Shown piece by piece: positions 1 through 11,229 of a stretch of 64,000 nt of DNA. The notes under the pieces were generated by a model. The model was not told the origin of the DNA, did not search any database, and saw nothing but the letters and a program-made list of their open reading frames with translations. The DNA is from Prodigiosinella confusarubida (GTDB lineage Bacteria > Pseudomonadota > Gammaproteobacteria > Enterobacterales > Enterobacteriaceae). Location: NCBI RefSeq assembly GCF_002847015.1, contig NZ_CP025085.1, forward strand, positions 4,030,001 to 4,094,000, given 5' to 3'. The stretch's first letter is position 1, and the number at the start of each line of letters is the position of its first letter. A program made the position numbers and the translations under genes.

Positions 1-1
1 A

Positions 2-241
2 CCAACCTCAGCGCTGGATCCTGAAATGATCAATGAAGTGCTGGATGTCATGGTTGAACTGGCGCAGGAAGGGATGACCATGATGGTCGTCACTCACGAA
101 ATGGGCTTTGCCCGTAAAGTGGCACACCGAGTCATTTTCATGGATGAGGGCAAAATCATTGAGGATACGCGTAAGGATGATTTCTTTAGTAATCCTCAAT
201 CCGAGCGAGCCAAAGATTTTCTGGCGAAAATACTGCATTAA
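2..241 (+). CDS. gltL: Glutamate/aspartate ABC transporter ATP-binding protein GltL, 3' fragment
   Basis: Only the last 79 codons are present; the window edge cuts the gene. The fragment opens with the Walker B neighbourhood (PTSALDPEM), followed by the H-loop (VVTHEMGFARKVA) and the family's C-terminal end AKDFLAKILH, all as in the polar amino acid importer ATPase GltL (GltIJKL system). It energises uptake of glutamate and aspartate at the inner membrane. In E. coli gltL also lies close to ybeL and leuS, so the neighbourhood supports the name over other ATPases of the same family (GlnQ, HisP). Confidence 0.9.
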   Translation, partial: PTSALDPEMINEVLDVMVELAQEGMTMMVVTHEMGFARKVAHRVIFMDEGKIIEDTRKDDFFSNPQSERAKDFLAKILH

Positions 242-248
242 GCCTTCC

Positions 249-275
249 AGCGAGAGTGTCATCGACACCCTCGCT
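249..275. terminator. Hairpin between convergent gltL and ybeL
   Basis: An 11-bp stem with one mismatch (GCGAGAGTGTC against GACACCCTCGC) and a 3-base loop lies just after the gltL stop, between two convergent genes. No clear T-run follows on either strand, so it may be a weak or bidirectional terminator or an mRNA 3' end stabiliser. Confidence 0.45.
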
Positions 276-295
276 GCTTCTCCATGACCAGAAAC

Positions 296-778
296 TCATG
301 GTTGGAAAGGCTGCCGATGAAACTGATTGTGAGAACACTTAGGACAAAGTGGCAACACTTCCGGGGTATAAAACGCAATATGATGATGACACTTCTCACA
401 AACCAGATTGCCTAACCCGACGACTTCACCACTATTATAGATACCATGGTGGTTGACATCTTTGAAAATTTCCCGCCATTCAAGCTGGGTTTTATCTGTG
501 ATATCCGCCAGTTCCTGCCATAGGCTTTCTTTAATCACCCGCATAAATACACTATCAGTAACCGCCTCCTGATTTTCTTCATAGCTACGGGCAAACTCTT
601 CCAGATCGCGCCGTATCGCCTGCATCACCAGTTCAATTTCTTTCTGCGTCAGCTCATTGCTTTCCTGTAACATCTTCCTGGCATTAGACACCAGGCTATC
701 CAAATCCCGCTCACCATTCTTCAAGTGTTCGGACACTGAAGACATCAGTTCACGGTAATAGTGGGCGACTTTGTTCAT
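296..778 (-). CDS. ybeL: YbeL family zinc-ribbon protein (DUF1451)
   Basis: 160 residues, the family length, close to E. coli YbeL throughout. The N-terminal two thirds is charged and probably helical; the C-terminal part carries a zinc ribbon with CEKCH near residue 128 and CPKCSH near 145. The function is unknown. An AAGGAG Shine-Dalgarno lies 6 bases before the ATG. It is convergent with gltL and divergent from leuS, as in E. coli. Confidence 0.93.
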   Translation of the reverse strand: MNKVAHYYRELMSSVSEHLKNGERDLDSLVSNARKMLQESNELTQKEIELVMQAIRRDLEEFARSYEENQEAVTDSVFMRVIKESLWQELADITDKTQLEWREIFKDVNHHGIYNSGEVVGLGNLVCEKCHHHIAFYTPEVLPLCPKCSHNQFHRQPFQP

Positions 779-1086
779 AGCAACTCCTTAGCGATTCTGG
801 TGAATAAAACGTTTGCCGAGAGTGAATATCCACCACCAGGGGGTAACCTTCACTGATGAATCAATAAGCTATCTTTTCATTTTAGATCATTTCCTCTCCA
901 CAACCGGGAGCCGTACCCAAATATGAACAAATTTACAGCGTTCATACCCATCAATGCATAAATCTGCGCCTGACTGACTCAGGGTGTTGTTGCTCCACTC
1001 GCTTATCAGCTATGCTATGCGGATCTTTTGATTGAAACAAACATGCTACTGGCGTAGCTATTATCACCATAGGACCCCTGGCAGCC
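779..1086. other. Divergent intergenic region ybeL-leuS
   Basis: 308 bases without a supported gene. It must hold the divergent ybeL and leuS promoters. I see no unambiguous -35/-10 pair for leuS; a TTGAAA near 1034 followed by AT-rich sequence is the best but poorly spaced candidate. No leucine-rich leader peptide was seen. Confidence 0.4.
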
Positions 1087-3669
1087 ATGCAAGAGCAATA
1101 CCGCCCAGAAGAAATAGAAGCGCACGTCCAGCTTCACTGGCAAGAGAAGCAGACGTTTAAAGTGACCGAAGAACCCGGCAAGGAAAAATATTACTGTCTT
1201 TCCATGCTACCTTATCCTTCTGGCCGTCTACATATGGGACACGTTCGTAATTACACCATTGGCGATGTCATCTCCCGTTATCAACGCATGTTGGGGAAAA
1301 ATGTTCTACAGCCTATTGGCTGGGATGCATTCGGTTTGCCCGCGGAAGGCGCAGCGGTAAAAAACAACACCGCCCCCGCCCCCTGGACCTACGCCAATAT
1401 TGAATATATGAAGAACCAGCTGAAACTGCTGGGTTTTGGCTATGATTGGAACCGTGAACTCGCTACCTGCCAACCTGATTACTATCGTTGGGAACAATGG
1501 TTTTTCACCAAACTGTACGAAAAAGGCCTGGTTTATAAGAAAACCTCCGCAGTAAACTGGTGCCCGAACGACCAGACGGTACTGGCCAACGAGCAGGTTA
1601 TTGATGGTTGCTGCTGGCGCTGTGACACCAAGGTCGAGCGTAAAGAGATTCCACAGTGGTTCATAAAAATCACTGCCTACGCGGATCAGCTGTTGAACGA
1701 TCTGGATACGCTGGAAAGCTGGCCGGAACAGGTCAAAACCATGCAGCGTAACTGGATTGGCCGTTCTGAAGGTGTGGAGATCACCTTTGATGTGGCTGAC
1801 AGCGACCAAAAACTGACCGTTTATACCACTCGCCCGGATACCTTTATGGGTGTCACTTATGTGGCTGTGGCTGCGGGTCATCCGTTAGCCTCACAGGCTG
1901 CAGAACATAACCCGGCACTACAGGATTTCATTGCCGAATGCCGTAATACCAAAGTTGCCGAAGCTGACATGGCGACGATGGAGAAAAAAGGTGTCGCTAC
2001 CGGTCTATTCGCTATTCATCCATTATCCGGGGAAAAAGTCCCGGTGTGGGTGGCTAACTTTGTACTAATGGAATACGGTACTGGCGCAGTGATGGCCGTT
2101 CCAGGACATGACCAGCGTGACTGGGAATTCGCCACTAAATACCACCTGTCGATTAAGCCTGTGATTCTGGTGTCTGATGGAAGTACTCCGGACCTTTCTG
2201 CCCAGGCAATGACTGAAAAGGGTCGCCTGGTCAATTCTGGCGAGTTTGATGGTCTGGAGTTCGACGCTGCTTTTAACGCCATTGCCGACAAACTGGTCGA
2301 GTTGGGTGTTGGCCAACGAAAAGTGAATTATCGTCTGCGTGATTGGGGTGTATCTCGCCAGCGTTACTGGGGCGCACCCATCCCGATGATCACACTGGAA
2401 GATGGAACTGTCATTCCAGCCCCAGCGGATCAGTTACCGATAATACTGCCGGAAGATGTGGTGATGGACGGGATTACCAGTCCAATTAAAGCCGACCCCA
2501 ATTGGGCAAAAACCACAGTTAATGGTCAGCCAGCACTGCGTGAAACCGATACTTTCGATACGTTCATGGAGTCATCCTGGTACTACGCACGTTATACCTG
2601 TCCGCAATATGATCAGGGTATGCTTGATCCGGCGGCGGCCAATTACTGGTTGCCGGTCGATCAGTATGTCGGCGGTATTGAACATGCCATCATGCACCTG
2701 ATGTATTTCCGCTTCTTCCATAAACTGATGCGTGATGCTGGTATGGTGAACTCTGATGAACCGGCCAAACGGCTGCTATGTCAGGGTATGGTACTGGCTG
2801 ATGCCTTCTATTACATTGGCACGAATGGTGAACGTATCTGGATATCACCTGCCGACGTTACCATAGAGCGTGACGAGAAAGGACGCATTGTTAAGGCATT
2901 TGATACCGAAGGTCGTGAGCTGGTGTATGCCGGTATGAGTAAAATGTCGAAATCGAAAAATAACGGCATTGACCCTCAGACCATGGTAGAGAAATACGGT
3001 GCCGACACCGTACGCCTGTTTATGATGTTTGCCTCCCCGGCAGAAATGACGCTGGAGTGGCAAGAATCTGGTGTAGAAGGCGCTAATCGTTTCCTGAAAC
3101 GTGTCTGGAAACAAGTCTTCGATCACACAGGGAAAGGGGCCACACTACCTTTGGATATTGCTTCGATTACCGAAGATCAGAAATCCTTGCGTCGAGACCT
3201 GCATAAAACCATCGCCAAAGTCACCGATGACATTGGCCGTCGGCAAACCTTTAACACCGCTATCGCTGCTATTATGGAGCTGATGAATAAACTGGCCCGC
3301 GCACCGCAGGAAAGCATTCAGGACCGTGCCTTGACGCAGGAAGTGTTACAGGCAGTAGTTCGTATGCTTTACCCATTCACACCACACATCTGCTTTACGC
3401 TGTGGCAGGCGTTGCATGGTGAAGGTGATATTGATAAGGCCCCATGGCCGATTGCTGATGAACAGGCTATGGTGGAAGACTCCAAACTGGTTGTGGTTCA
3501 GGTCAATGGGAAAGTACGTGGCAGAATCACCGTAGCGGCAGAGGCTACTGAACAACAGGTACGCGATCGCGCCGCACAGGAACCACTGGTGGCGAAATAT
3601 CTGGACGGCGTCACTGTTCGTAAGGTGATTTATGTCCCGGGCAAACTGCTTAACCTGGTTGTGGGTTAA
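1087..3669 (+). CDS. leuS: Leucyl-tRNA synthetase
   Basis: Class Ia aminoacyl-tRNA synthetase that charges tRNA-Leu. 860 residues, the same as E. coli. The HIGH-type signature appears as HMGH at residues 49-52 and the KMSKS loop at 619-623. The CP1 editing domain lies between (roughly 225-415, with the threonine-rich TTRPDT segment near 248-253). The start ATG gives the conserved N terminus [11 protein letters not shown]. It is the first gene of the leuS-lptE-holA-nadD run, and lptE begins 10 bases after its stop. Confidence 0.98.
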   Translation: MQEQYRPEEIEAHVQLHWQEKQTFKVTEEPGKEKYYCLSMLPYPSGRLHMGHVRNYTIGDVISRYQRMLGKNVLQPIGWDAFGLPAEGAAVKNNTAPAPWTYANIEYMKNQLKLLGFGYDWNRELATCQPDYYRWEQWFFTKLYEKGLVYKKTSAVNWCPNDQTVLANEQVIDGCCWRCDTKVERKEIPQWFIKITAYADQLLNDLDTLESWPEQVKTMQRNWIGRSEGVEITFDVADSDQKLTVYTTRPDTFMGVTYVAVAAGHPLASQAAEHNPALQDFIAECRNTKVAEADMATMEKKGVATGLFAIHPLSGEKVPVWVANFVLMEYGTGAVMAVPGHDQRDWEFATKYHLSIKPVILVSDGSTPDLSAQAMTEKGRLVNSGEFDGLEFDAAFNAIADKLVELGVGQRKVNYRLRDWGVSRQRYWGAPIPMITLEDGTVIPAPADQLPIILPEDVVMDGITSPIKADPNWAKTTVNGQPALRETDTFDTFMESSWYYARYTCPQYDQGMLDPAAANYWLPVDQYVGGIEHAIMHLMYFRFFHKLMRDAGMVNSDEPAKRLLCQGMVLADAFYYIGTNGERIWISPADVTIERDEKGRIVKAFDTEGRELVYAGMSKMSKSKNNGIDPQTMVEKYGADTVRLFMMFASPAEMTLEWQESGVEGANRFLKRVWKQVFDHTGKGATLPLDIASITEDQKSLRRDLHKTIAKVTDDIGRRQTFNTAIAAIMELMNKLARAPQESIQDRALTQEVLQAVVRMLYPFTPHICFTLWQALHGEGDIDKAPWPIADEQAMVEDSKLVVVQVNGKVRGRITVAAEATEQQVRDRAAQEPLVAKYLDGVTVRKVIYVPGKLLNLVVG

Positions 3670-3679
3670 GGGAGGTACA

Positions 3680-4237
3680 GTGCGACACCCACTATTAACG
3701 TTGTTGCTGGGGCTAGTGGTCTTGGTTACCGCCGGTTGCGGATTCCATCTTCGCGGTACGACCCAAGTACCGTCACAGTTACATGACCTGATCCTGGATA
3801 CAGGCGACCCCTATGGCCCGGTATCTCGCGCCATTCGGGAACAACTGCGTCTCAATAATATTAATATTGTTGAGAATGCGAGCCGTCGGGACGTACCCTC
3901 TCTACGTATTATTGGAGAATCTTCGACACGTAATGCTGTTTCTGTTTTCCAGGATGGTAAAGCCGCCGAATACCAATGGGTTATGGAATTAAAAGCGCAG
4001 GTTCTGATACCCGGGGATGATATCTATCCGCTCAATGTCAGAGTGTTTAGTACTTTCTTTGATAACTCGCTTGCCGCGTTGGCAAAAGATGCGGAACAAG
4101 ACATTATCCTTCAGGAAATGCGTGACCGAGCTGCACAGAAGTTGGTCCGTGAGCTTTTGACCATCAAAGGAAAACAGGAAATGAAAAACAAGCAGAAGGA
4201 TAAGGTCATCACACCATCTACACCAGCTCATTCATGA
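3680..4237 (+). CDS. lptE: LPS assembly lipoprotein LptE
   Basis: Outer-membrane lipoprotein that plugs the LptD barrel and helps deliver lipopolysaccharide to the cell surface. The GTG start at 3680 is chosen because a strong GGGAGGT Shine-Dalgarno lies just ahead and because it gives a normal signal peptide ending in the lipobox VTAGC. 185 residues. The C terminus is lysine-rich. It overlaps holA by 4 bases (ATGA), so the two are translationally coupled. Confidence 0.95.
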   Translation: MRHPLLTLLLGLVVLVTAGCGFHLRGTTQVPSQLHDLILDTGDPYGPVSRAIREQLRLNNINIVENASRRDVPSLRIIGESSTRNAVSVFQDGKAAEYQWVMELKAQVLIPGDDIYPLNVRVFSTFFDNSLAALAKDAEQDIILQEMRDRAAQKLVRELLTIKGKQEMKNKQKDKVITPSTPAHS

Positions 4238-5268
4238 TCCGTATCTATCCTGAACAACTTGCCGCCCAACTCCGCGAAGGGTTGCGCGGTTGTTATCTGA
4301 CTTTTGGCAATGAGCCGCTTTTATTGCAAGAAAGCCTGGACAACATTCGTGCTGTTGCCCAACAGCAGGCGTTTCATGAACATTTCAGTTTTACACTGGA
4401 TAACAATACCGATTGGGATGCCATTTTTTCTACCTGCCAGTCCCTCAGTCTATTTGCTTCCCGGCAGACATTGTTATTGGTCTTACCGGAAAATGGTCCC
4501 AGCGCATCAATGAATGAACAGCTGGTGAAGCTGTCTGAATTCTTGCACCCTGACATATTGCTGATGCTCAGGGGAAACCGGTTGACAAAATCTCAGGAAA
4601 ACAGCGTCTGGTTTAAAACATTATCGCAAAACAATGTTTACATCCCGTGTATAACACCAGAGCAAGAGCAATTGCCACGTTGGGTTGCGCAGCGCGCCAA
4701 AACCATGAAGCTGGAGCTGGATGACCCCGCCAGTCAATTAATCTGCTACTACTATGAAGGGAATCTATTGGCACTGGTACAGGCATTAGAGCGTCTTTCC
4801 CTGCTTTATCCTGATGGTAAACTGACACTGCCACGGGTGGAACACACTGTAGATGATGCCGCACATTTCACACCATACCATTGGCTCGATGCACTACTTG
4901 GCGGGAAAAGCAAACGCGCCTGGCATATTTTGCAGCAATTGCGTCAGGAAGAGTGTGAACCGGTTATTTTATTACGTACCGTGCAGCGGGAATTGTTGTT
5001 GTTGTTGACACTAAAACGCCAAATGAGTGCCACACCATTACGCGCACTACTCGATCAACATAAGGTTTGGCAAAACCGTCGGGCATTGCTTACACAAGCA
5101 CTACAGCGTTTATCTTTACTTCAGCTACAACAGGCAATAGGTTTACTGGCTAAGTTGGAAATTACACTGAAACAGAATTACGGGCAATCTGTCTGGTCCG
5201 AACTGGAAACATTAGCAATGATCCTGTGCGGCAAAGCGTTACCCACAAGCCTGCTTGAGGTTTACTAG
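4234..5268 (+). CDS. holA: DNA polymerase III subunit delta
   Basis: Clamp-loader subunit that opens the beta sliding clamp. 344 residues, close to E. coli HolA (343), with the family N terminus [17 protein letters not shown] and a glutamine- and leucine-rich helical C-terminal collar. The ATG overlaps the lptE stop codon. The next gene, nadD, starts within a couple of bases of its stop, consistent with one transcript from leuS. Confidence 0.96.
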   Translation: MIRIYPEQLAAQLREGLRGCYLTFGNEPLLLQESLDNIRAVAQQQAFHEHFSFTLDNNTDWDAIFSTCQSLSLFASRQTLLLVLPENGPSASMNEQLVKLSEFLHPDILLMLRGNRLTKSQENSVWFKTLSQNNVYIPCITPEQEQLPRWVAQRAKTMKLELDDPASQLICYYYEGNLLALVQALERLSLLYPDGKLTLPRVEHTVDDAAHFTPYHWLDALLGGKSKRAWHILQQLRQEECEPVILLRTVQRELLLLLTLKRQMSATPLRALLDQHKVWQNRRALLTQALQRLSLLQLQQAIGLLAKLEITLKQNYGQSVWSELETLAMILCGKALPTSLLEVY

Positions 5269-5269
5269 T

Positions 5270-5929
5270 TTGTCGAGATTTACACCTAGACCACCGTTAA
5301 CAGCTTATTTCGGTGGCACATTTGATCCCATCCATTATGGTCATCTACGCCCGGTAACTGCGCTTGCTACCCAGGTAGGATTACAACGCATTACGCTACT
5401 GCCAAATAATGTTCCACCACATCGTGAACAACCCGAAGCCAGCGCACTCCAGCGCAAACAGATGGTCGAACTGGCGATAAAAGATAATCCGCTGTTTAAC
5501 GTAGATGATCGGGAATTACAACGCGAGACGCCTTCTTATACCATCGATACCCTCGAAGAACTGCGGCAGGAAAAAGGGCCAGACGCCCCACTGGCGTTTA
5601 TCATCGGCCAGGATTCACTGTTTACACTACATCACTGGCACCGGTGGCAAGATATTCTTGGACAGTGTCACCTGCTGGTTTGCGCTCGCCCCGGTTACAA
5701 ACAGCAACTCTCTACACCGGAAATGCAGCGCTGGTTGGAAGCCCACCATACCTACGATCCACAGCACCTACACCAAATTCCCAATGGATTGATATATCTG
5801 GCTGATACACCATTGCAACCTATCTCTGCCACCGAGATACGTCAACGGCGTCAGCAAGGACTCGATTGCCACGACCTGCTCCCCCCCACCGTACTGAATT
5901 ATATTGACACATACCACTTATACCGATAG
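5270..5929 (+). CDS. nadD: Nicotinate-nucleotide adenylyltransferase
   Basis: Makes deamido-NAD from nicotinate mononucleotide and ATP in NAD synthesis. The nucleotidyltransferase signature [12 protein letters not shown] lies near the N terminus and the ISATEIRQR signature near the C terminus. A TTG start at 5270 is preferred: it follows the holA stop by one base, has a GAGG motif 9 bases upstream and gives 219 residues, near the usual length. An upstream in-frame TTG at 5255 would overlap holA and add 5 residues. The E. coli neighbour cobC is absent here. Confidence 0.93.
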   Translation: MSRFTPRPPLTAYFGGTFDPIHYGHLRPVTALATQVGLQRITLLPNNVPPHREQPEASALQRKQMVELAIKDNPLFNVDDRELQRETPSYTIDTLEELRQEKGPDAPLAFIIGQDSLFTLHHWHRWQDILGQCHLLVCARPGYKQQLSTPEMQRWLEAHHTYDPQHLHQIPNGLIYLADTPLQPISATEIRQRRQQGLDCHDLLPPTVLNYIDTYHLYR

Positions 5930-5960
5930 TGACGGCTTTATATCACTCACCCTAAGTGCG

Positions 5961-5969
5961 TGATATACT
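5961..5969 (+). promoter_or_regulatory. Candidate extended -10 promoter upstream of rsfS
   Basis: TGATATACT in the 150-base gap between nadD and rsfS fits an extended -10 (TGn plus TATACT). No good -35 is visible at 17 bases. It could drive the rsfS-rlmH-mrdA-mrdB-rlpA group. Confidence 0.35.
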
Positions 5970-6079
5970 CCGCCGCTGGTTTCAACCACAGGTCCTGTGG
6001 TGGTTACGCGGGTATTCAAACTGATGCCACGCAATCCCAGTCAGGCTTCAGTTGATTAACAGTAACCCAGGGGGAACCT

Positions 6080-6397
6080 TTGCAAAACCAAGCACTCCAA
6101 GACTTCGTTATCAATAAAATTGATGACCTGAAAGGTCAGGATATTATTGCGCTGGATGTTCAGGGCAAATCCAGTATTACTGATTGCATGATCATTTGTA
6201 CTGGTACGTCCAGTCGCCACGTTATGTCCATTGCTGACTATGTAGTACAGCAGTCCCGCTCTGCCGGCTTGATCCCGCTGGGTGTTGAAGGCGAGAACGT
6301 TGCTGACTGGGTGGTGGTTGACCTGGGCGACGTGATGGTGCATGTCATGCAGGAAGAGAGTCGCCACCTGTACGAACTGGAAAAACTCTGGGGTTAG
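6080..6397 (+). CDS. rsfS: Ribosomal silencing factor RsfS
   Basis: Binds ribosomal protein uL14 and blocks joining of the 30S and 50S subunits in stationary phase or starvation. 105 residues, nearly identical to E. coli RsfS (formerly YbeB), with the conserved [15 protein letters not shown] segment. The start is TTG; it is preceded by AGGGGGAA and gives the family's exact length. rlmH follows after one base. Confidence 0.96.
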   Translation: MQNQALQDFVINKIDDLKGQDIIALDVQGKSSITDCMIICTGTSSRHVMSIADYVVQQSRSAGLIPLGVEGENVADWVVVDLGDVMVHVMQEESRHLYELEKLWG

Positions 6398-6398
6398 T

Positions 6399-6869
6399 AT
6401 GAAACTGCAACTGGTCGCCGTCGGTACTAAAATGCCAGACTGGGTGCAAGCCGGATTTACTGATTACCTGCGCCGTTTCCCTAAAGATATGCCACTCGAA
6501 CTGATAGAAATTCCAGCCGGGAAACGGGGTAAAAATGCAGATATCAAACGTATTCTGGAACGAGAAGGCGAGCAAATGCTTGCTGCTGTGGGTAAAGGTA
6601 ACCGTATTGTGACGCTTGATATCCCAGGGGCACCATGGGATACGCCTTATCTGGCGCAACAGTTAGAGCGCTGGAAACAGGATGGCCGGGATGTCAGTCT
6701 GTTAATCGGTGGGCCTGAAGGATTATCTCCTGAATGCAAGGAGGCGGCGGAACAAAGCTGGTCATTGTCACCGTTAACGTTACCCCATCCGCTGGTGCGG
6801 GTACTGGTTGCTGAAAGCCTGTACCGCGCCTGGAGCATTACTACAAATCACCCTTACCACCGGGAGTAA
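6399..6869 (+). CDS. rlmH: 23S rRNA (pseudouridine-1915-N3)-methyltransferase
   Basis: SPOUT-class methyltransferase that methylates pseudouridine 1915 in helix 69 of 23S rRNA. 156 residues as in E. coli RlmH (YbeA). The AdoMet-binding trefoil knot is recognisable from LLIGGPEG and the C-terminal [12 protein letters not shown]...HPYHRE end. Its ATG lies immediately after the rsfS stop, so the two are co-translated. Confidence 0.97.
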   Translation: MKLQLVAVGTKMPDWVQAGFTDYLRRFPKDMPLELIEIPAGKRGKNADIKRILEREGEQMLAAVGKGNRIVTLDIPGAPWDTPYLAQQLERWKQDGRDVSLLIGGPEGLSPECKEAAEQSWSLSPLTLPHPLVRVLVAESLYRAWSITTNHPYHRE

Positions 6870-6905
6870 GGCGATATGATGAACTACGTTAAGTAAAATC
6901 GCCGG

Positions 6906-8810
6906 ATGAAAATAGAACATAACCCTTTCCGTGATTATACCGCTGAAGCAGCTCTGTTTGTTCGTCGCGCATTTGTGGCGTTTTTAGGCATCGTGCTACT
7001 TACCGGTATTCTCATCGCCAATCTTTATCATCTGCAAATTTCACGTTTTGACGATTATCGTACCCGTTCCAATGAAAACCGCATCAAACTGGTCCCTATC
7101 GCACCCAGTCGCGGCATCATATATGATCGCAATGGCATCCCTCTGGCACTCAATCGCACAATCTATCAGCTAGAGCTGGTCCCAGAAAAAGTCACCAATC
7201 TCGATGCCACACTGAACGCATTGAAGCCTATCGTTAATCTGACAGATGAAGATATCGATAACTTCAAAAAAGAGCGTAAACACTCACGCCGTTTTGCCTC
7301 CATACCTTTAAAAACCGACCTGAATGAAATTCAGGTGGCACGTTTCTCGGTGAATCAATATCGTTTTCCCGGTGTTGAGGTGAAAGGATATCAACACCGC
7401 TACTACCCTTATGGTTCCGCACTGACTCACGTTCTCGGTTATGTTTCAAAAATTAACGATAAAGACCTTGAACGACTGGATAAAGAAGGCAAACTGGCCG
7501 ACTATGCCGCGACCCACGACATTGGTAAGCTGGGCATTGAACATTATTATGAAACGCAGCTGCACGGAAAACCCGGCTACGAAGAAGTAGAAGTTAACAA
7601 TCGGGGACGGGTCATCAGGCAACTGCATGAACAACCACCGCAAGCGGGAAAAGACATCTACCTGACGATTGACCTGAATCTGCAGACTTATATCGAAAAA
7701 CTACTGGTGGGAAGCCGAGCAGCAGTAATTGTTACCGATCCGCGGGACGGTAGCATATTGGCGATGGTATCCACGCCCAGTTATGACCCGAATCCATTTG
7801 TGGATGGCATTTCCAGTAAAAATTACCGCGCCTTACTCGATAACCCCGACCGGCCCTTGATTAACCGGGCCACTCAAGGCGTGTATCCTCCAGCCTCCAC
7901 CGTAAAACCCTATATTGCGGTTTCAGCTCTGAGTGCCGGTGTTATTACGCCCTACACTTCCTTGTTTGACCCTGGTTGGTGGCAATTGCCAGGATCCGAG
8001 AAACGTTTCCGAGACTGGAAACGATGGGGTCATGGCCGACTGAATCTGACCAAGGCACTGGAGGAATCCGCTGATACCTTCTTTTATCAAGTCGCTTATG
8101 ATATGGGGATTGATCGCCTGTCCGAATGGATGACCAAGTTTGGTTACGGCCAATATACCGGTATTGATATATCCGAGGAACGTGCAGGCACCATGCCGAC
8201 ACGCGCCTGGAAATTGAAACGATATAAAAAACCCTGGTATCAGGGTGATACCATACCGGTGGGGATTGGTCAGGGTTACTGGACAGCGACGCCGATCCAG
8301 ATGATGAAAGCACTGATGACCCTGATTAATGATGGGCAGGTGAAAACCCCGCATCTGTTGGGCAGTATCAGGGAAAATGGCGTATTAGTCCCTTACCGTC
8401 AAACCACCCATCAGCAAATTGGCGATATCCACTCCGGTTACTGGGAAATCGCCAAAGATGGCATGTATGGCGTAGCAAACCGTCCCAACGGGACGGCATA
8501 TAAAAATTTTGCCAACTCTTCTTATAAGATCGCGGCTAAATCAGGGACTGCACAGGTATTCGGACTGAAAGCGAACGAAACCTATAACGCACATAAAATT
8601 TCAGAGCGATTACGCGATCATAAGCTGATGGTCGCTTTTGCACCTTATAATAATCCCAGAATCGCGGTATCCGTCGTTCTGGAAAACGGCGGTGCAGGCG
8701 CATCTGTAGGGACTATCACGCGCCAGATTCTCGACCATATTATGTTAGGTGATAACAATACAATACTACCGGATGCGCCCCCCTCGCCACCCGGCAGTGA
8801 AACCGAGTAA
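6906..8810 (+). CDS. mrdA: Peptidoglycan transpeptidase PBP2
   Basis: Class B penicillin-binding protein that cross-links peptidoglycan during rod elongation, as partner of RodA. 634 residues. One N-terminal membrane anchor (about 23-42) precedes the pedestal domain; the transpeptidase motifs are all visible: SxxK with S331/K334 (ASTVK), SxD at 388-390 (SAD) and KSGT at 545-548. mrdB follows 9 bases later and rlpA after that, the usual cell-shape cluster. Confidence 0.97.
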   Translation: MKIEHNPFRDYTAEAALFVRRAFVAFLGIVLLTGILIANLYHLQISRFDDYRTRSNENRIKLVPIAPSRGIIYDRNGIPLALNRTIYQLELVPEKVTNLDATLNALKPIVNLTDEDIDNFKKERKHSRRFASIPLKTDLNEIQVARFSVNQYRFPGVEVKGYQHRYYPYGSALTHVLGYVSKINDKDLERLDKEGKLADYAATHDIGKLGIEHYYETQLHGKPGYEEVEVNNRGRVIRQLHEQPPQAGKDIYLTIDLNLQTYIEKLLVGSRAAVIVTDPRDGSILAMVSTPSYDPNPFVDGISSKNYRALLDNPDRPLINRATQGVYPPASTVKPYIAVSALSAGVITPYTSLFDPGWWQLPGSEKRFRDWKRWGHGRLNLTKALEESADTFFYQVAYDMGIDRLSEWMTKFGYGQYTGIDISEERAGTMPTRAWKLKRYKKPWYQGDTIPVGIGQGYWTATPIQMMKALMTLINDGQVKTPHLLGSIRENGVLVPYRQTTHQQIGDIHSGYWEIAKDGMYGVANRPNGTAYKNFANSSYKIAAKSGTAQVFGLKANETYNAHKISERLRDHKLMVAFAPYNNPRIAVSVVLENGGAGASVGTITRQILDHIMLGDNNTILPDAPPSPPGSETE

Positions 8811-8819
8811 GAGATACCC

Positions 8820-9932
8820 ATGACCGAAAGTCAACAACAAGGCTCGTTCTGGACCAAGCTTCATATCGACCTTCCTTTTCTCCTTGGCATTATGGGATTG
8901 TTGGGTTATAGCCTGATAGTCATGTGGAGTGCCAGCGGGCAGGATGTTGGCATGATGGAGCGCAAGATCGCTCAGGTCGTGCTGGGGCTCGTGATGATGA
9001 TCATCATGGCTCAAATTCCCCCCAGGGTTTATGAAAGCTGGGCACCCTATTTATACATTATCTGTTTCATTTTATTGGTAATGGTCGATATCTTCGGACA
9101 AATCAGTAAAGGGGCCCAACGCTGGCTGGATCTTGGTGTAGTGCGCTTTCAGCCTTCGGAAATTGCCAAAATCGCAGTACCACTGATGGTAGCGAGGTAT
9201 ATTAACCGCGATATGTGCCCTCCTTCACTGAAAAATACGGCTGTTGCTCTGGTACTGATTTTTGTACCAACGCTGCTGGTTGCGGCACAGCCTGACCTGG
9301 GAACATCAATCCTGATTTGTGCCTCAGGGCTTTTTGTCCTGTTTCTGGCTGGAATGAGCTGGCGGCTAATTGCCGTTGCAGCACTACTTGTTGCAGCCTT
9401 TATTCCCGTGCTTTGGTTCTTCCTGATGCATGATTACCAACGCGATAGGGTTATGATGTTACTGAATCCGGAAGCTGATCCTCTTGGCGCTGGCTATCAT
9501 ATTATTCAGTCCAAGATTGCCATTGGTTCAGGGGGATTATGGGGAAAAGGCTGGCTGCATGGCACACAGTCACAACTTGAGTTCCTGCCGGAACGGCATA
9601 CTGACTTCATCTTTGCCGTGTTGGCGGAAGAGCTAGGGTTGATCGGCGTACTGGTTCTACTGGCACTCTATCTGTTCGTGATTATGCGTGGTCTGGTCAT
9701 CGCAGCCAATGCACAGACCTCCTTCGGTCGGGTTATGGTCGGTGCATTAATGCTGATCTTCTTCGTCTACGTTTTCGTTAATATCGGCATGGTCAGTGGT
9801 ATTTTGCCAGTAGTCGGTGTACCACTGCCGCTGGTCAGTTATGGCGGATCAGCACTTATCGTATTAATGGCGGGATTCGGCATCGTCATGTCGATACACA
9901 CTCACCGCAAAATGTTATCCAAAAATCTATAG
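8820..9932 (+). CDS. mrdB: Peptidoglycan glycosyltransferase RodA
   Basis: SEDS-family polymerase that makes glycan strands during lateral wall growth, working with PBP2. 370 residues with about ten hydrophobic segments. Conserved SEDS motifs are present: [24 protein letters not shown], and the [12 protein letters not shown] loop that carries the essential acidic residue. It lies in the mrdA-mrdB-rlpA operon. Confidence 0.97.
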   Translation: MTESQQQGSFWTKLHIDLPFLLGIMGLLGYSLIVMWSASGQDVGMMERKIAQVVLGLVMMIIMAQIPPRVYESWAPYLYIICFILLVMVDIFGQISKGAQRWLDLGVVRFQPSEIAKIAVPLMVARYINRDMCPPSLKNTAVALVLIFVPTLLVAAQPDLGTSILICASGLFVLFLAGMSWRLIAVAALLVAAFIPVLWFFLMHDYQRDRVMMLLNPEADPLGAGYHIIQSKIAIGSGGLWGKGWLHGTQSQLEFLPERHTDFIFAVLAEELGLIGVLVLLALYLFVIMRGLVIAANAQTSFGRVMVGALMLIFFVYVFVNIGMVSGILPVVGVPLPLVSYGGSALIVLMAGFGIVMSIHTHRKMLSKNL

Positions 9933-9941
9933 GGGTGGGAA

Positions 9942-11036
9942 ATGCGTAAGGATTGGTTTTGGATTAGTGTTATCGGCCTGGCGCTTTCTGGCTGTACCGT
10001 AACGGAACAACCTCAGTCACCACCACACCAGAAGATATACAGCGGACCAGTAGAAGAGATCGGTGGCGTGGAGCCGCACTATGAGCCCTATAACCCATCC
10101 ACATTGCAGGACTACGTCGTAAAAGGGCGCACCTATAAGATTGTCAAAAACCCGGAAAACTTCAGAGAAACCGGTCTGGCATCATCGTATTCCAGAGAAG
10201 CTTCAGGCAACCGTACCGCCACGGGCGAAGTGTTCGACCCCAACGCATTGACCGCTGCACACCCAACACTACCGATTCCCTGCTACGTGCGAGTAACGAA
10301 TCTGAGTAATGGGCGCCAACTGGTGGTACGAATCAATGACCGCGGCCCCTATATGCCCGGTCGGATTATTGACTTGTCAAAAGCGGCCAGCGATCGACTG
10401 AATATTTCCAACAATACCAAGGTTCAAGTAGATTTTATCAATGTATCTCCCGATGGCTCGCTTTCTGGCCCAGGAACTATTGGTACTCGCGTAGCCAAGC
10501 AAAGCTTTGCTTTACCAGAACGTCCCATCCTGGGATCCAGCGAACTTGGTACGCCGGTAATGCAGACTGAAGAACCATCTACCACCACAACAGTCCGCCC
10601 TATCAGTAACACAACATTGCAACCTGCGACAAACAACACAAATACAATAGACAACACCTCAGTTTCCCACGGGAGTTTTCTTGGCGCACCAACACCATTG
10701 CGCAGCGGCGTACTGGAAGGATCTGAACCCGTATCAACGGTAAACACACCACAGTCGGTGGTATCTGCTGGCAGTACGCCACAACCTCGGTCGTCAGACG
10801 GCGGACATTACGTTGTCCAAGTCGGTGCGCTGAGCGATCAACAACGGGCACAGAACTGGTTACGCAGCCTGAACGATCGCTTCCACGTTTCAGGTAAAGT
10901 AACGGCTAATGGCGGGCTGTATCGTATTCAGTTAGGCCCATTTAATAATCGACAACAAGCTACTGAACTTCAACAACGCCTGTTAGTCGAAGCTAAACAG
11001 CAATCTTTTATCACTGCTGTTCCTGGCACACGATAG
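9942..11036 (+). CDS. rlpA: Septal ring lytic transglycosylase RlpA lipoprotein
   Basis: Outer-membrane lipoprotein; homologues cut glycan strands lacking stem peptides at the septum. A signal peptide ends in LSGC (Cys18). A double-psi beta-barrel domain covers about 85-165, including SSYSREASGNRTATGE and NDRGPY. A low-complexity Thr/Asn/Ser linker (about 205-275) leads to a C-terminal SPOR domain (about 285-364, HYVVQVGALSDQQRA) that binds denuded peptidoglycan. 364 residues. It closes the mrdA-mrdB-rlpA group. Confidence 0.95.
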   Translation: MRKDWFWISVIGLALSGCTVTEQPQSPPHQKIYSGPVEEIGGVEPHYEPYNPSTLQDYVVKGRTYKIVKNPENFRETGLASSYSREASGNRTATGEVFDPNALTAAHPTLPIPCYVRVTNLSNGRQLVVRINDRGPYMPGRIIDLSKAASDRLNISNNTKVQVDFINVSPDGSLSGPGTIGTRVAKQSFALPERPILGSSELGTPVMQTEEPSTTTTVRPISNTTLQPATNNTNTIDNTSVSHGSFLGAPTPLRSGVLEGSEPVSTVNTPQSVVSAGSTPQPRSSDGGHYVVQVGALSDQQRAQNWLRSLNDRFHVSGKVTANGGLYRIQLGPFNNRQQATELQQRLLVEAKQQSFITAVPGTR

Positions 11037-11174
11037 CAACAAAATTAAGTGAAAGATGAGGGAAGCTAACTCATTAATCCTTCTTATAAACAAATGGGCG
11101 GTCCAAATAAGACAACATGACTGATATCAACAAGATCACGTAACATATTGTCGGATGCCCACACATTTTTCATC

Positions 11175-11183
11175 TGTTATAGT
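11175..11183 (+). promoter_or_regulatory. Candidate extended -10 promoter for dacA
   Basis: TGTTATAGT, an extended -10 (TGn plus TATAGT), lies 47 bases before the dacA start. There is no convincing -35, which extended -10 promoters can dispense with. Confidence 0.4.
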
Positions 11184-11229
11184 GTGACTCGTTTTTTAAC
11201 TTATACCCACGGATGTCGTTGTTCCCATC

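Noticed and set aside
1306-1881. 191-codon frame antisense to leuS
   Set aside because: Shadow of a well-supported gene; no ribosome site or family.
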